Positions 1 to 13,325 of a stretch of DNA of 40,283 bases are shown here, piece by piece. This DNA comes from Mycoplasmataceae bacterium (lineage in GTDB: Bacteria > Bacillota_I > Bacilli_A > Mycoplasmatales > Mycoplasmoidaceae): the NCBI GenBank assembly GCA_031259945.1, contig JAIRKU010000025.1, positions 1 through 40,283 on the forward strand, written 5' to 3'. The notes under the pieces were generated by a model. The model saw only the letters and a program-made list of their open reading frames with translations. It had not been told where the DNA came from and did not search any database. A program made the position numbers and the translations under genes. How positions within the stretch are numbered: the stretch's first letter is position 1; each line of letters starts with the position of its first letter.

Positions 1-424
1 CCATTATACATTTGTTTATAACATAAAAACTATTTATGTATTGGTTAAGTGTTGCTAAACATTAAATAGAATGAAAATAAATTGGGTTAAAAATAAATGT
101 TTGACACGGCATTAACCGAACACAAAATATTAATCAAATTCAAAAACTGGGATTCAGTTTCTATTAATTTTTTGTTAAACAACAAAACATATTATTTTAC
201 AATGGCTGTAATTATCAAATTTTGTTTTTTTACAAGAAAAATAAAAAATATTTTATGCCAATTTAATGAGAACATTTTCGTTTATATAAAGTGAATTAGA
301 GATTGATTTTACCGGCATTTGTGTGTGTGTGTGTGTGTGTGTGGACGACAAACTCTCTCGGTGAATAGTTACCAAAAACATCAGTGTCGGTAGTTTAATG
401 GATATATAATCTTGTCTAAATAAC
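1..424. other. Intergenic region, no supported gene
   Basis: I see no convincing gene here. A 65-codon open frame at 97-294 has no ribosome binding site and a low-complexity composition. A TATATAAA-like -10 candidate lies near 280-287, and a GT dinucleotide tract follows at 321-343. These probably form the promoter and leader of the membrane protein gene that starts at 425. An in-frame ATG at 398 is closed after three codons by TAA, so it cannot be the start of that gene. Confidence 0.5.
321..343 (+). repeat. (GT)11 dinucleotide microsatellite
   Basis: Eleven perfect GT units plus a final G. The tract lies about 82 bp before the ATG at 425 and about 35 bp after a TATATAAA-like -10 candidate, so it probably sits in the 5' leader of that gene. 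Long dinucleotide tracts change length by slipped-strand mispairing, and in mycoplasmas such tracts near promoters are a known basis of phase variation. Placement in the leader parallels the AG tracts elsewhere in this window. Switching itself is inferred. Confidence 0.9.
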
Positions 425-1879
425 ATGATAAAGAAAAATAAATTAAAAAACAGGGACCGATTAATCAGATTTGGGTTACCTATCTCGATTGTTATAACAT
501 TGATTATGGGTATTTTTTCTTTAGATAAAGTATTAGGAGAACATTCCCCATATGTTGCACTTTCTATCATTTTCTTCTTGAAAGATTGAAAAGCACTAAC
601 TGGATTACAATACATAACTATTTATGCTTTTATACAGCTTTTTATTATTGTTTTAGTTTTAGCTATCTTAATTTTAAAATCTACTGATAAAGTCGACCGT
701 AAACGTCGAATCTCAACATTATTTCTTATCTTAAGTATGGGGTCATTTGTTCTCATTATCGCTTTAGTTGTAATATGGACTTTTTCAGGCATTATGGATC
801 AAGCCATTATAGATGCACTAAACGACTTGCCAGAAGCACCCATTAATTATTTTTTTGATATTTCTATTAGTATAGTTTTACCTATTTTAATGATTGCATT
901 TGGATTTGTCGCATTAATTTTCTGATTAATCTATTACATACCATCACTATCTATACCAATTAAAAAATATAAGTTTAACTATAGTGTTTTTAAAAATTCA
1001 CAAACTCCTTGACAAGGTAAAGATAAAGAATTAAAAATTATTTGTTGGTGCGGTATATTGATTGCATGTGCTGAATTTGGTATTACAGTTTTTTCTATAT
1101 ACTGCAGTAATAGTGATACAGAAATATATCCATCAATTTTAGCTAAGATTTGATTTGGTACTATGCATCACTTCACTGAATTATCCAATTTATGAGTGGC
1201 AATCTTTTTTATTATTTTTTTGTTAAACTATAAGTTTAAATTTTTACATACTGGCACAATCGTAACTATGACTTTTACCTATATTACAGTTACTTTTTTG
1301 ATTGCCGATTTCTTATTGGCACCATTTATATTAATTAACCATTCTTCTGGAATTATTAACATGGGGCTCGGCGGACAAACCCAATGATGAGATCTAGTTA
1401 AAACTGCTTTATTTCATGTTGTGCAACCTATTATGGTATTGATATTTTTCATTTTCTTTTGTAAGTCAAAAAGACAATATCAACCATATAAATTTTCTTT
1501 TATTGTTCCAATCACAATGATTTTCCCAGTATTGTATCTAGTTTATGCTATTACTATTAATTATTTACCTATTCAACATTTAACGGTAGAACCAGATGGG
1601 ACTCAACATATTATTTATGGTGGCATTTCAGTTTATGGATATTTTACTTGCATAAATCCTAATATTCACGCCAACGTTTATCAATCCCCTGATGATGGTA
1701 CTTCACTTATTCCATTATGAACTGGAAAACCGTTTAATGGCGTATGGTATGCATTCGGTATCATTTTATTTCTAGTTTTATCGTTTTACTATAACTGAAT
1801 TGAACGTTATAGTATGGCGATGCAATATATTAATAAAATTCGTTTTAATAAAAAACACGTTAGATATAAGATTATTTAA
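425..1879 (+). CDS. Polytopic membrane protein of about 484 residues (Pr6Pr/DUF1600-like, tentative)
   Basis: The 484-residue frame is continuous only with UGA as Trp. It begins with a short basic N-terminus (MIKKNKLKNRDRLIRF) and has about ten hydrophobic segments. The C-terminal half carries a motif run HHFTELSNLW ... HVVQPIM ... YLVYAI that recalls six-helix integral membrane families of the Pr6Pr or mycoplasmal DUF1600 type. That match is from memory and tentative. No enzymatic motif is visible. The start is ATG 425 because the preceding in-frame ATG is closed at 407. It overlaps the convergent adhE gene by 8 nt. The upstream GT tract suggests variable expression. Function unknown. Confidence 0.8.
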
Positions 1880-4517
1880 TTTTAAGTGGTGTCTTTTTAC
1901 CGTAATAGGCATTTAAGAACATTTCTTTAATTTCACTAATTAAAGGATACCTTGGATTTGCTCCAGTACATTGATCGTCAAATGCATCTTCAGACATTTT
2001 ATCTAACGTTTTTAAGAAATCAGATTCTTTAACACCAGCTGCAGCAATTGATTTAGGAATTTCTAAATGTGCTTTTAATTTTTCAATTTGTTTAATTAAA
2101 TTTTCAACTTTATTAGCTGGTGTTTTTCCACCAATATTAACATAATCCGCTAGTTCAGAATAACGCTTTAATCCTTGCGGATATTTATATTGACTAAATG
2201 TTCCCATCTTAACTGGTGCTTCACTGCAATTGAATTTAATTACTTCATTTATTAAAAGCGCATTAGCAACCCCGTGAGGAATATGATGGTACGAACCCAG
2301 TTTGTGTGCCATCGAATGACACACACCTAAAAAAGCATTAGCAAAGGCAATACCAGCCATACATGAAGCATTAGCCATTTCCTCACGCGCTTTGACATTT
2401 TTACCACCATATGTATAAGCATCTGGTAAATACTTAAATATAAGTCTAGTTGCTTCTCTTGCCATGCCATTGGTGTAATCTGAAGCCATTGTAGAAGCCA
2501 GCGCCTCTAATGCATGTGTTAAAGCGTCGATGCCACTTGCAGCCGTTAAACTTTTAGGAATGTCCATAGTTAAATCAGGGTCAATTATGGCCATCTTCGG
2601 CAATAATTCATAATCTGCTAACGGATATTTAATATGGTTACGACTATCAGTAATCACAGCAAACGGTGTTACTTCACTACCAGTTCCACTAGTGGTGGGG
2701 ATGGCGCAAAAGTAAGCTTTAGTACCCATTGGCGGAAATTTGGTAATACGTTTACGTATATCCATAAAGCGCATCGCTAAATCTTGGAAAACCACTTCTG
2801 GGTGTTCATATAGAACTCACATGATTTTAGCGGCATCAATCGGCGAACCTCCACCAATCGCAATAATTAAATCGGGTTGGAATGTTTTCATTGCTTCAGC
2901 GCCCGCTTGAGCAATTTCAATAGTGGGGTCGGGTGTTACATCAAAGAAAGTAGCGTGCTGGATTCCCATTTCATCTAAATATTGAGTTATTTTATTAGTG
3001 AATCCTGAATAATATAAAAATTTATCAGTAACAATAAAAGCACGTTTCTTTTGATAAACTTCTTTAAACTCACGGCAAGCGATTGCTAAAGATCCTCTTT
3101 TGAAATAAATTTTTTCAGGGACACGATATCACAACATATTTTCTCTCCTACAAGCTAATACTTTAATATTTAATAAATGGTTTACACCAACGTTTTCACT
3201 AACGGCATTGCCGCCCCAAGAACCACATCCTAGAGTTAGTGATGGTTTAATTTTAAAATTAAATAAATCACCAATACCACCTTGGGCAGCTGGCGTATTA
3301 ATTAAACAACGTCCAGTACGCATACGCGATTGTCATAATTGAATTTTGTCATAATCTTTTTCATGGTTAATAAACAAAGAAGCCGTGTGGCCTAAACCAC
3401 CTTGTTCAATTAATCGTTCAGCTTTATTAATGGCATCATCAAATGTTTTAGCTTTATATAAGGCTAAACATGGGCTTAATTTTTCATGAGCAAATGGTTC
3501 TCTAATAAATTCGGTTGATTCTACTTCAGCAATTAGTACTTTAGCATCTAATGGCACTTTAACATGTGCCATCTTAGCAATTGTATATGCTGACTGACCA
3601 ACAATTTTAGGGTTTAAAGCACCATTAATAATTATGAGTTTACCTACTTTTTTAGCATCTTCTTTATTTAGAATATACCCACCTTGATAATTAATCTCTT
3701 TTTTAAAGTTATCATAAACATCTGCTAAAACAATGGCTGATTGTTCGCTGGCACAAATCATACCGTTATCAAATGTTTTAGACATTAAAATACTACTAGC
3801 TGCCATACGTATATCAGCGCTACTTGCTACGATAGCCGGAACATTGCCCGGCCCTACACCGATAGCCGGTTTACCAGAGCTATAAGCGGCTTTAACCATT
3901 CCTGGTCCGCCGGTAGCTAATATTAAATCAGCTTCGCGCATTACCTGATTGGATAATTCAACTGATGGAGCATCAATTCAACCAATAATGCCTTCTGGTG
4001 CGCCGGCTTTAACAGCAGTATCTAATAAAATTTTTGCAGCAGAAATAGTACATTCTTTAGCCCTAGGGTGTGGGCTAATAATTAAACCGTTACGCGTTTT
4101 TAATGCAATTAATATTTTAAAAATAGTAGTTGATGTGGGATTGGTTGTGGGAATGATGGCAGCAATAACGCCTATTGGTTCAGCAATTTTTGTTCATCCA
4201 AATGTGGCGTCACGTTCAATGATGCCGCATGTTTTGATATTCTTATAAGCATTATATATATATTCTGCAGCATAATGATTTTTAATAACTTTATCTTCGA
4301 CAATGCCCATACCAGTATCCCTTACAGCCATTTTGGCTAAAGGGATACGTGCTTTATCGGCAGCTACAGCTACTGCTAAAAAAATTTTATCAACCTGTTC
4401 TTGAGTATAGGTTGAAAATATTTTTTGTGCTTTACGAATTTTACTAAGTCTAATATCTAACGTTCTGTTGTCAATTACTTTTTCAACATTAACACTTATA
4501 TTATTTGTTTTAATCAT
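1872..4517 (-). CDS. adhE: Bifunctional acetaldehyde-CoA/alcohol dehydrogenase AdhE
   Basis: The protein is about 881 residues, the normal length for AdhE (E. coli 891). It reduces acetyl-CoA to acetaldehyde and then to ethanol, re-oxidising two NADH in fermentation. The N-terminal CoA-acylating aldehyde dehydrogenase domain has GPGNVPAIV and the catalytic cysteine in FDNGMICASEQ, near residue 255. The C-terminal iron-dependent alcohol dehydrogenase domain has AIGGGSPIDAAK, GTGSEVTPFAVITD and the metal-site histidine region HSMAHKLGSYHHIPHG. Several UGA Trp codons interrupt it in the standard code, but the frame is intact. It is monocistronic, divergent from the lipoprotein gene at 4665, and its stop overlaps the convergent gene at 425-1879 by 8 nt. 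Confidence 0.97.
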
Positions 4518-4612
4518 AGTTAAATAATTGTAATCTATTTTTCATTAATTTTATATCGAGACAAAATTAACCAGGCACCCATTAAAATTAATGTGAAGAA
4601 AACAAATTTATT

Positions 4613-4638
4613 TTGTATTAATAATTTTGTGATATGCT
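4613..4638 (+). promoter_or_regulatory. Candidate promoter of the lipoprotein gene
   Basis: TTGTAT at 4613-4618 and TATGCT at 4633-4638, the latter preceded by TGTGA. The 14-bp spacing is short, so the -35 assignment is weak. The -10 lies 26 bp before the ATG at 4665, in the divergent gap with adhE. Confidence 0.35.
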
Positions 4639-4664
4639 AAATAAAAGTTAAAAAGAAAAAAGAA

Positions 4665-5093
4665 ATGAAAAAATTAAAAACAAGCTTATTGTTATGTGGA
4701 GGAGGACTTTTAGCAAGTACTGGAATTGCGGCATTAATCTCCACTTCTTGTGCTAAAAACGAATCTTTAAAAATCAAAGTGCTAACTGCCGGCGGAACTT
4801 GAACAGATAACAAATTAACTGTCCAAGTTACCAATATGCCCAACGACGTTACGCATATTATTTGAAACTACACCGCATTCAATCAAGATGGAGAAGATGC
4901 AACATCGTTGTTTTCTTGAGTAGATAATTTGGAACAAACGCAAAATAATCATACCATTCAAGTCAATACGCCAACTGACGGCATGAAATATTATGCTGCA
5001 ATAAATATAACTGCTTACGTAGAATCGACTAGTAAAATGTATATTGGTGATTTTGCGCTTCCAGTATATACAGCACCAATTGCAACGATTTAA
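4665..5093 (+). CDS. Small putative lipoprotein, 142 residues
   Basis: The frame needs UGA as Trp. The N-terminus is a classic mollicute lipoprotein signal: basic MKKLK, a hydrophobic stretch of about 20 residues, then ISTSC with the candidate lipidated Cys at residue 29. The lipobox is loose, with S-T-S before the Cys. The mature part of about 113 residues is rich in Thr, Asn and Val (for example KIKVLTAGGTW and TVQVTNMPNDV), consistent with a beta-rich extracellular domain, but I do not recognise a family. It would be anchored on the outer face of the membrane. It lies between divergent adhE and secG and has a weak purine-rich stretch (AAAGAAAAAAGAA) before the ATG. Confidence 0.8.
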
Positions 5094-5149
5094 TAGTGAA
5101 ATTTTTAAAATTTTTTAAATAAACTTCTTTATAATGGAAGTCATTTATT

Positions 5150-5386
5150 ATGGGATGAGTTAGTATCGTATTATTAGTTATATCGGTTATTTGTTTGTTG
5201 ATCGGTCTTTTACTATCGGGCTCTGGCTCTACAACTGGATTAACCGCCTTAGCTGGTCAAGACTTGGAATTATTCAAAAAAACCAAAGATCGTGGCTTTG
5301 TTAAAATTCTACAAATGACGATGTTTGTCTTAATGTTTGTGGTGTTTGCGATTGCCATTATTGGTTCTATTACAGGAAAATATTAA
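5150..5386 (+). CDS. secG: Preprotein translocase subunit SecG
   Basis: A 78-residue protein with two membrane segments (about residues 3-22 and 55-75). Between them is the SecG cytosolic loop LSGSGSTTGLTALAGQDLELF. SecG is the small, non-essential partner of SecYE in the protein-export channel. The third codon is UGA (Trp), so the start is ATG 5150 and not a later codon. The stop shares one base with the rnr start (TAATG). The order secG-rnr-smpB is conserved in Firmicutes and their relatives, which supports the call despite the short length. Confidence 0.9.
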
Positions 5387-7560
5387 TGGATATAAATAAA
5401 AAAAATACAATGTCGATTAAGCAAGACGTAATCGACATTGTTACTAATGAAAATGGTAGACCTATTCCTCCAGGGATTATTTTACACAAGCTGAAGGATC
5501 AATATAGAGAAGTTGCTAATTATAAATATGCTATTTATAGTGTAATTGATGCACTTATTAGTTCTGGAGAATTTAAACAATTAAAAAATAAATCTGTTGT
5601 GTTGGGATATATAAATGCTCCAGTAGATTTAAATAAATTAAAGCAAGGTACTATTTTGATTAATAGTAAAGGATCGGGCTTCATTACTTTAAATAATGAG
5701 AAAAATGCGACTTTTTATGTATTTAAAAATAATTTAAATGGGGCGCAGAACGGCGATCTAGTAGAATTTGCTGAAATGCAAAAAGCTCCTAAAAATAATC
5801 TTAAGGATGCGGTAGTTACCAAAGTAATATCACATGCTAAAGATTTTTTTGTTGGGGTTATCACCATTGATGAACATGGTAACTATAAAATAAAAGTAGA
5901 TGATAAAAAATTTTATCTAGATATTAGATTAGATTCCATTGAAGGTTTAGTAACCGGACAAAAAATTCTTATTCAAATTAAACAATATACTGATAAAACA
6001 GCCTATGGCTCGGTTAGTCGTATCATTGGACATATAAGTGATGTTGGCGTAGATATTTTATCAATTGTTTATGACAACGGTGTAGAACCAGAATTTCCTG
6101 AACCTGTTGTTGAATATGCCCGTAAATTAAAAATTGATATTGACGAACATCAAAGAGCAATCCGTAAGGATTTAACACATCTACCCATCGTTACAATCGA
6201 TCCAAGTACTTCTAAAGATTTTGATGATGCCATCTATGTAAAGAAACTAGACAATGGCGACTTTTTTTTATCTGTTTCTATTGCCGATGTTAGTCACTAT
6301 GTAAGATTTAAATCTATTTTGGATTACGAAGCATTAAAACGAGGTTGCTCGATTTATTTAGTAGATCGTGTAATTCCAATGTTGCCTCATAATCTTTCAG
6401 ATGATATATGTTCTTTAAACCCAAATGTGGAGCGATTAACATTAACATGTGATATGAATGTAAAATCAAACGGCGTTATAGAAAATATTCAGATATATCC
6501 TTCCATAATTAAATCGCATCGACGTTATGCATATGAAGAAGTTAATGAATTTTTTAAAAATAATAGTCAGTTAGAAAATGATTCTAACGAAATTAAAAAA
6601 ATGCTATTGGATTCTCTTGAACTTCATAAAATTTTAGATAAAACTAAAAAAGCTAGAGGATATATTGATTTTGAAATCGCTGAACCTATTATCGTCGTGA
6701 ATGAAAATGGTGTTCCCACTGAAATAAAAAGACGTGAGTCAGGTGTTGCCCAAAAAATGATTGAAGACTTTATGCTTGCTGCAAATGAAGCAGTCACTAT
6801 ATATGCTGAAAAAAGAAAGTGGCCATTTATCTATCGTGTCCACGATGAACCATCTGATGATCGTTTAAAAGTTTTTGCACTAGAAGCCAAAAAATTAGGA
6901 TTCAAAATTAGTACAGATATCAAAAATATCGGACCAGCAGATATAGCTAAATGAATCCGAGACAATCAAGGTAATCCAAATTTAGACTTAATTAATATGA
7001 TGCTATTACGAACCATGGCAAAGGCTGATTATGACGTAAAAAATATTGGCCATTTTGGATTATCATTAAAAAATTACACACATTTTACTTCGCCCATTAG
7101 GCGTTACCCTGATTTAATTGTTCATCGAATTTTTTGAATGTCTGAATTTGAAAAAGATAACATTAGTGAAGGCAATAGAAAAGAAATGCAAAACTCACTA
7201 ACAGAGCAAGCTCTTTTATCATCAAAGAGCGAATTACGAGCGATTAAATGTGAACGCGAAGTAAATGCAATGAAATTCGCTGAATACATGCAAAATCATA
7301 TTGGCGAAATGTTTGATGGGTTTGTAACATCTGTTTCTTCTTTTGGTTTATTTGTGCAGCTTACCAATGCTGTTGAGGGCATGATTAAATTAGTAAATTT
7401 GAAAAATGATTTTTACACATTCAATGAAAAAACCTATGAATTGGTTGGTAGAAAAACTGGATTTAGATTTTCTTTAGGCACTAAATTAAAAGTAAAAGTC
7501 ATTGATGCAAATAAAGAAGCTCGTAAAATTGATTTTAGCTTTGTATCTTTTATTAAGTAA
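5386..7560 (+). CDS. rnr: Ribonuclease R
   Basis: A 724-residue 3'-5' exoribonuclease of the RNB family that degrades structured RNA and works with tmRNA-SmpB in ribosome rescue. An N-terminal winged-helix-like region is followed by cold-shock OB folds. The RNB catalytic core has [15 protein letters not shown], with metal-binding aspartates at 272, 278, 280 and 281, and the family motif [16 protein letters not shown] near residues 566-581. A C-terminal S1 domain of about 80 residues contains [18 protein letters not shown] Trp codons fall at 6952 and 7135. The start overlaps the secG stop by one base, and smpB follows after 2 nt, so the three are almost certainly co-transcribed. Confidence 0.97.
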
Positions 7561-7562
7561 TC

Positions 7563-7990
7563 ATGAAATTATTATTTCCTAATAAGAAAATAAGATTAAA
7601 TTATCACATTTTAGAAAGCTATGAATGTGGTATTTCACTTTTTGGTACTGAGGTTAAATCCTTAGTTAAGGCTAATGCTAGCATTGATGAATCTTTTGTT
7701 ATATTCAAAGGCCAAGAAGCTTTCTTAATTAATATGTATGTAGCTCCATTTGAACAAGGAAATATTCATAATAAAGATCCATATCGTACAAGAAAATTAT
7801 TACTACATAAAAATGAAATAATTAAAATTGAGCACAGAGTGAAAAAAGAAAGATTAGCAATTGTGCCCAACAAAATTTATTTAAACAACGGCAAGATTAA
7901 AGTTGAAATCGCTGTATGCCAACACAAGAATCCACGAGATAAGCGACAAGATATTAAAATACGCGATATTAAACGAGAAGCACGACGCTA

Positions 7991-7994
<4 letters not shown>
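7563..7994 (+). CDS. smpB: SsrA-binding protein SmpB
   Basis: A 143-residue protein that binds tmRNA and delivers it to stalled ribosomes. It shows the SmpB landmarks YECGISLFGTEVKSL near the N-terminus, APFEQGNIHNKDPYRTRKLLLH in the middle (quoted in part: the P-x-R-x-RKLLLH motif), and a basic C-terminal tail, KRQDIKIRDIKREARRY, that enters the empty mRNA channel. It lies 2 nt after rnr, its functional partner. The ssrA gene itself is not in this window. It overlaps the convergent metG by 4 nt (CTAA shared by both stops). Confidence 0.95.
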
Positions 7995-9559
<1,565 letters not shown>

Positions 9560-9624
9560 TTAGGTATTGGGAAGATATTATATAATATTATATTAGATAT
9601 CCTAAATCTACTAGAAAGGTTTAT

Positions 9625-10758
9625 ATGATAAAAATTAATGTTAAAAAAGGCCATACATTTGGTGACGTCTTGCTAGTACCACAATATTCTGATGTCGTGC
9701 CACGAGAAGTATCTACTAAAACAAAATTAACTCGAAACATTTCTTTAAACATTCCTATCATTTCGGCAGCTATGGATACAGTAACTGAAGATAAAATGGC
9801 TATTCATATGGCGCTAAATGGTGGAATTGGATTCATTCATAAAAACTTATCTTTAGAACATCAAGCAAATCTTGTTAAAAAAGTAAAATCATTTAAAGTT
9901 GATTCTAAAAAATATCCGGAAGCAAATGTTGATAAACAGAAACATTTGATTGTTGGTGCAGCTATTTCTATTGCTGACAATAATATTGAACGTACTGAAG
10001 CTTTAGTGAAGACTGGCGTAGATGTTCTAACAATTGATAGCGCTCATGGTGATTCTTTTAATGTAATTAATGCCATTAAAAAAATTAAGAGACGTTTCCC
10101 CAACGTCCAATTAATAGCAGGTAATATTGCCACTAAATCTGGGGCAATTAATTTGATTAAAGCTGGTGTAGATGCTCTAAAAGTTGGAATTGGTCCTGGT
10201 TCGATTTGTACAACCAGAATCATTTCCGGCGTTGGTGTTCCTCAATTGACGGCAATTGCCGATGTTTATGAAGTCGCTACTAAAAAACAAATTCCAATTA
10301 TTGCTGATGGGGGAATTAAATATTCTGGCGATATTACTAAAGCTCTAGCGGCTGGTGCTGATAGTGTAATGTTAGGTAGCTTATTAGCCGCCACAGATGA
10401 AGCGCCTGGAAAAATCATTACTATTAATGGTAAAAAATATAAATCATATGTAGGGATGGGTTCAATGGCGGCAATGAAACGTGGCTCAAGCGATCGATAT
10501 TTCCAAAATAACATGGACCATTCTAAGCTAGTGCCTGAAGGAGTGGAAGCCGCTTTACTGTATAAGGGGTCAGTAGACAATATTATTTATCAGTTGATAG
10601 GCGGTTTGCGCAGCGGTATGGGTTATTGTGGAGCCAAGAACATTGCTGTCTTAAAGAAAAAAGCAAAATTTGTAAAAATTACTATTTCTGGTTTTAATGA
10701 GTCACACGTACATCACTTAGATTTTGTTAAAGAAGCGCCAAACTATCATGGTAAATAA
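9625..10758 (+). CDS. guaB: IMP dehydrogenase lacking the CBS (Bateman) domain
   Basis: Oxidises IMP to XMP with NAD+, the first committed step to GMP. The protein is 377 residues against the usual 480-500. The catalytic loop [10 protein letters not shown] has the active cysteine at 195. The flap region and the phosphate-binding motif [13 protein letters not shown] are present. The barrel runs from [19 protein letters not shown] directly to [10 protein letters not shown], where the pair of CBS repeats normally sits, so the regulatory domain is absent rather than truncated at an end. The start ATG has AGAAAGG about 6 nt upstream. A possible promoter is TTGGGA (9567) with TATTAG (9591). The last 11 nt overlap guaA. 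Confidence 0.95.
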   Translation: MIKINVKKGHTFGDVLLVPQYSDVVPREVSTKTKLTRNISLNIPIISAAMDTVTEDKMAIHMALNGGIGFIHKNLSLEHQANLVKKVKSFKVDSKKYPEANVDKQKHLIVGAAISIADNNIERTEALVKTGVDVLTIDSAHGDSFNVINAIKKIKRRFPNVQLIAGNIATKSGAINLIKAGVDALKVGIGPGSICTTRIISGVGVPQLTAIADVYEVATKKQIPIIADGGIKYSGDITKALAAGADSVMLGSLLAATDEAPGKIITINGKKYKSYVGMGSMAAMKRGSSDRYFQNNMDHSKLVPEGVEAALLYKGSVDNIIYQLIGGLRSGMGYCGAKNIAVLKKKAKFVKITISGFNESHVHHLDFVKEAPNYHGK

Positions 10759-12277
10759 AATTTTAGTCATAGATTTTGGTAGTCAATACAGTCAATTGAT
10801 TGTTCGACGCATTAGAGAAATTGGTGTATATAGTGAATTAGTATCACCTGATATTGATATAAATCAAATTCGTAACGATAAGAGTATTAAAGGTATTATT
10901 TTTTCTGGCGGTCCTAATTCAGTTTATGAAAGAAACGCTCCAACAATTGATAAACAAATCTACAAACTAGATATACCCATTTTAGGGGTTTGCTATGGCA
11001 TGCAGTTAATGGCGTATCAAAACGGTGGTAAAGTGCTATCTGCCAAACATAAAGAGTATGGTAGTACCAATCTTTATGTTAAAAAAAGTAGGCTCACAGA
11101 TAAATTATCATCAAAACAACTAGTGTGAATGTCACACGGTGATCAAGTTAATATTTTACCGAAAAATTTTAAAAATTTTGGTTTTTCACAAACGTGCACA
11201 AATGCTATTATGGGTGATGAAGAAAATAAACTATATGGTATTCAATTTCATCCTGAAGTCAGACATTCCATTAACGGATTAAAGTTTTTACGAAACTTTA
11301 TTTTTAACATTTGTAAAATTGAACCCAATTGAACAATAAAAGTTTTTATTGATAATCAAATTAAAGAAATTAAAAATATCGTTGGCAATGACAAAGTATT
11401 GTGTGCATTATCTGGTGGGGTAGATTCATCCGTTACTGCCGCCATTATCGCAAAAGCAGTAGGCAAAAATTTAACTTGTTTATTCGTAGATCACGGATTC
11501 TTACGAAAAGGCGAAAGTGACAATGTAATAAAAACATTTAAAAATCACTTTGATGTAAACTTTGTAAAAGTAAATGCAACTGATCTATTTTTGACAAAAC
11601 TAAAAAATATAACTAATCCAGAACATAAACGAAAAATTATTGGTAAAGAATTTATTGCCATTTTCGAAAAGTATGCTTCTAGAATTCAAAATTTAAAATG
11701 ACTAGCGCAGGGCACTCTGTACACAGACGTAATCGAATCTGGCACAAAAACCGCTCAAACTATTAAGTCGCATCATAATGTTGGTGGTTTGCCTAAAAAT
11801 ATGCGTCTCAAATTAATTGAACCATTGAATAAATTATTTAAAGATGAGGTGCGTGAATTAGGCAGACAATTAGGTTTACCAGAAACAATAGTTGCTCGCC
11901 AACCATTTCCTGGACCAGGATTAGCAATTAGAATCATTGGTTCTATTACTAAGGAAAAAATTAAATTAGTCCAAAAGACAGATGTTGTCTTACATGAAGA
12001 AATAATGAGAGCAAAATTGGATAAAAATATTTGACAATATTTTACAGTGTTACCTGGTGTTAAAACAGTTGGCGTTAAAGGAGATCAGCGCTCATATGAA
12101 GATGTAATTATCGTTCGTGCTGTAACTAGTCAAGATGGAATGACAGCAGACTATGCTAGAATACCGTACGAAGTGCTAAACAAAATTTCTAATCGTATTG
12201 TAAATGAAGTAAAAGGTATTAATCGCGTCGTTTATGACATTACCTCTAAACCTCCTGGAACGATTGAATGAGAGTAA
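10748..12277 (+). CDS. guaA: GMP synthase, glutamine-hydrolysing
   Basis: Aminates XMP to GMP using ATP and glutamine. The protein is about 509 residues. The N-terminal class I amidotransferase domain has SGGPNSVY and the nucleophile Cys82 in GVCYGMQL, with the His-Glu pair in GIQFHPEV. The ATP pyrophosphatase domain has SGGVDSS at about 222-228, and the dimerisation domain ends with the invariant PPGTIEWE. The chosen start, [16 protein letters not shown], begins inside guaB; upstream codons in this frame overlap the guaB end and add no conserved sequence. Four UGA Trp codons occur. With guaB it gives a complete IMP-to-GMP branch in a tightly coupled operon. Confidence 0.97.
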
Positions 12278-12286
12278 ATTAATAAA

Positions 12287-13258
12287 ATGTCTTATATATC
12301 AATCACAGTATTAATCCCATGCTACAATGGAGCTGAAACAATTGAAAGATGCTTTGATGCTGTATTAAGTCAAAATTATCCCAAAGAATACCTAAAAATT
12401 TTGTGTATTGATGATGGAAGCATAGACGATTCGTTCCAAATAATAAAATCAATTCAAGAAAAATATCCAGAAAGAATTAAAGTAATACAACAAACTAATC
12501 ACGGCATTGCTTATACAAGACAAAAATTGTTAGAAAATGTTGCTACTCCATATTTTATTTTTTGTGATGCTGATGATTACTTTTTAGACGATGCGATTAA
12601 TAAATTAGTTAAAGCGAGTAATAATGGGGGGGCTGACGCTGTAGTTGCAAAGGCATATCGTATTTCTAAAAGAAAACACCGCCGTGTCTGACTGCTAAAT
12701 TCCAAATTGCATAAAAAGATGAACACTTACAAATATTTGTGTAACAATATACCAATTTTATGAAATATCCTTTTTAAAACTCAAAGTGTGTTAAATGCTG
12801 GATTTAAATTTAAAGAAGGTTTAAATATGAGCGAGGATATGTGCATGTTATTTTATACATTCCCTAAATTGAAACATTTAGCGATATGTAGAAGTAAAAC
12901 TTATTGTTTTACGCAATCAGATAATTCGGTTTCTGATGCTAAACATGCAAGATATAAAAATATATTGCCTTCTATTGAACAATTAGAGTATTTTTTATCA
13001 ATTAGTAAAGATGTAGACAAAAAAATTATTAATGAATTCATTTTTTGCACATTTTCTTATATATATTCAATGCTATATATCTTAAAATGATGGTATCGTT
13101 GACCGCCACCAAGTTCAGACTTAGTTAATCAAACCTATAATAAATTATATAAACTTTTCGATGAATATAAAATTAAAATTTCTTCTCCACATGCTTGACA
13201 ACGTAAAATTTTTTGACACTTTTTCTGTAAACGTAAAATATTAAAAAAGTATCGTTAG
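12287..13258 (+). CDS. Family 2 glycosyltransferase
   Basis: A 323-residue GT-A fold transferase. The N-terminal 110 residues show the family signature: ITVLIPCYNGAETIERC, the nucleotide-binding ILCIDDGSIDD, and DADD at 94-97 for the metal and sugar nucleotide. The remaining 200 residues carry the variable acceptor region with clustered aromatic residues, and the extreme C-terminus is basic (KRKILKKYR). No clear transmembrane helix is visible. In mollicutes such enzymes make glycolipids or capsular polysaccharide; donor and acceptor cannot be read from sequence. It begins 9 nt after guaA and may ride on that transcript. UGA Trp codons are frequent in the C-terminal half. Confidence 0.88.
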
Positions 13259-13325
13259 GTAATTATTTGCTGTTAAGTCAAATAACAATTTATAAAAAGA
13301 ATATTTTTGTTTATTATTATATTGT

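Noticed and set aside
97-294. 65-codon plus-strand frame before the GT tract
   Set aside because: No ribosome site, low-complexity composition, no recognisable domain.
253-615. 120-codon minus-strand frame with a Thr-His repeat across the GT tract
   Set aside because: It is antisense to the membrane protein gene at 425 and the TH repeat is only the translated microsatellite; no ribosome site.
1872-4517. adhE as a set of broken fragments
   Set aside because: All fragments lie in one frame separated only by TGA; with UGA as Trp the gene is intact. The same applies to metG, guaA, prfA and others.
13263-13286. Hairpin TTATTTG / CAAATAA after the first glycosyltransferase gene
   Set aside because: The stem is short and no T run follows, so it is not supported as a terminator.
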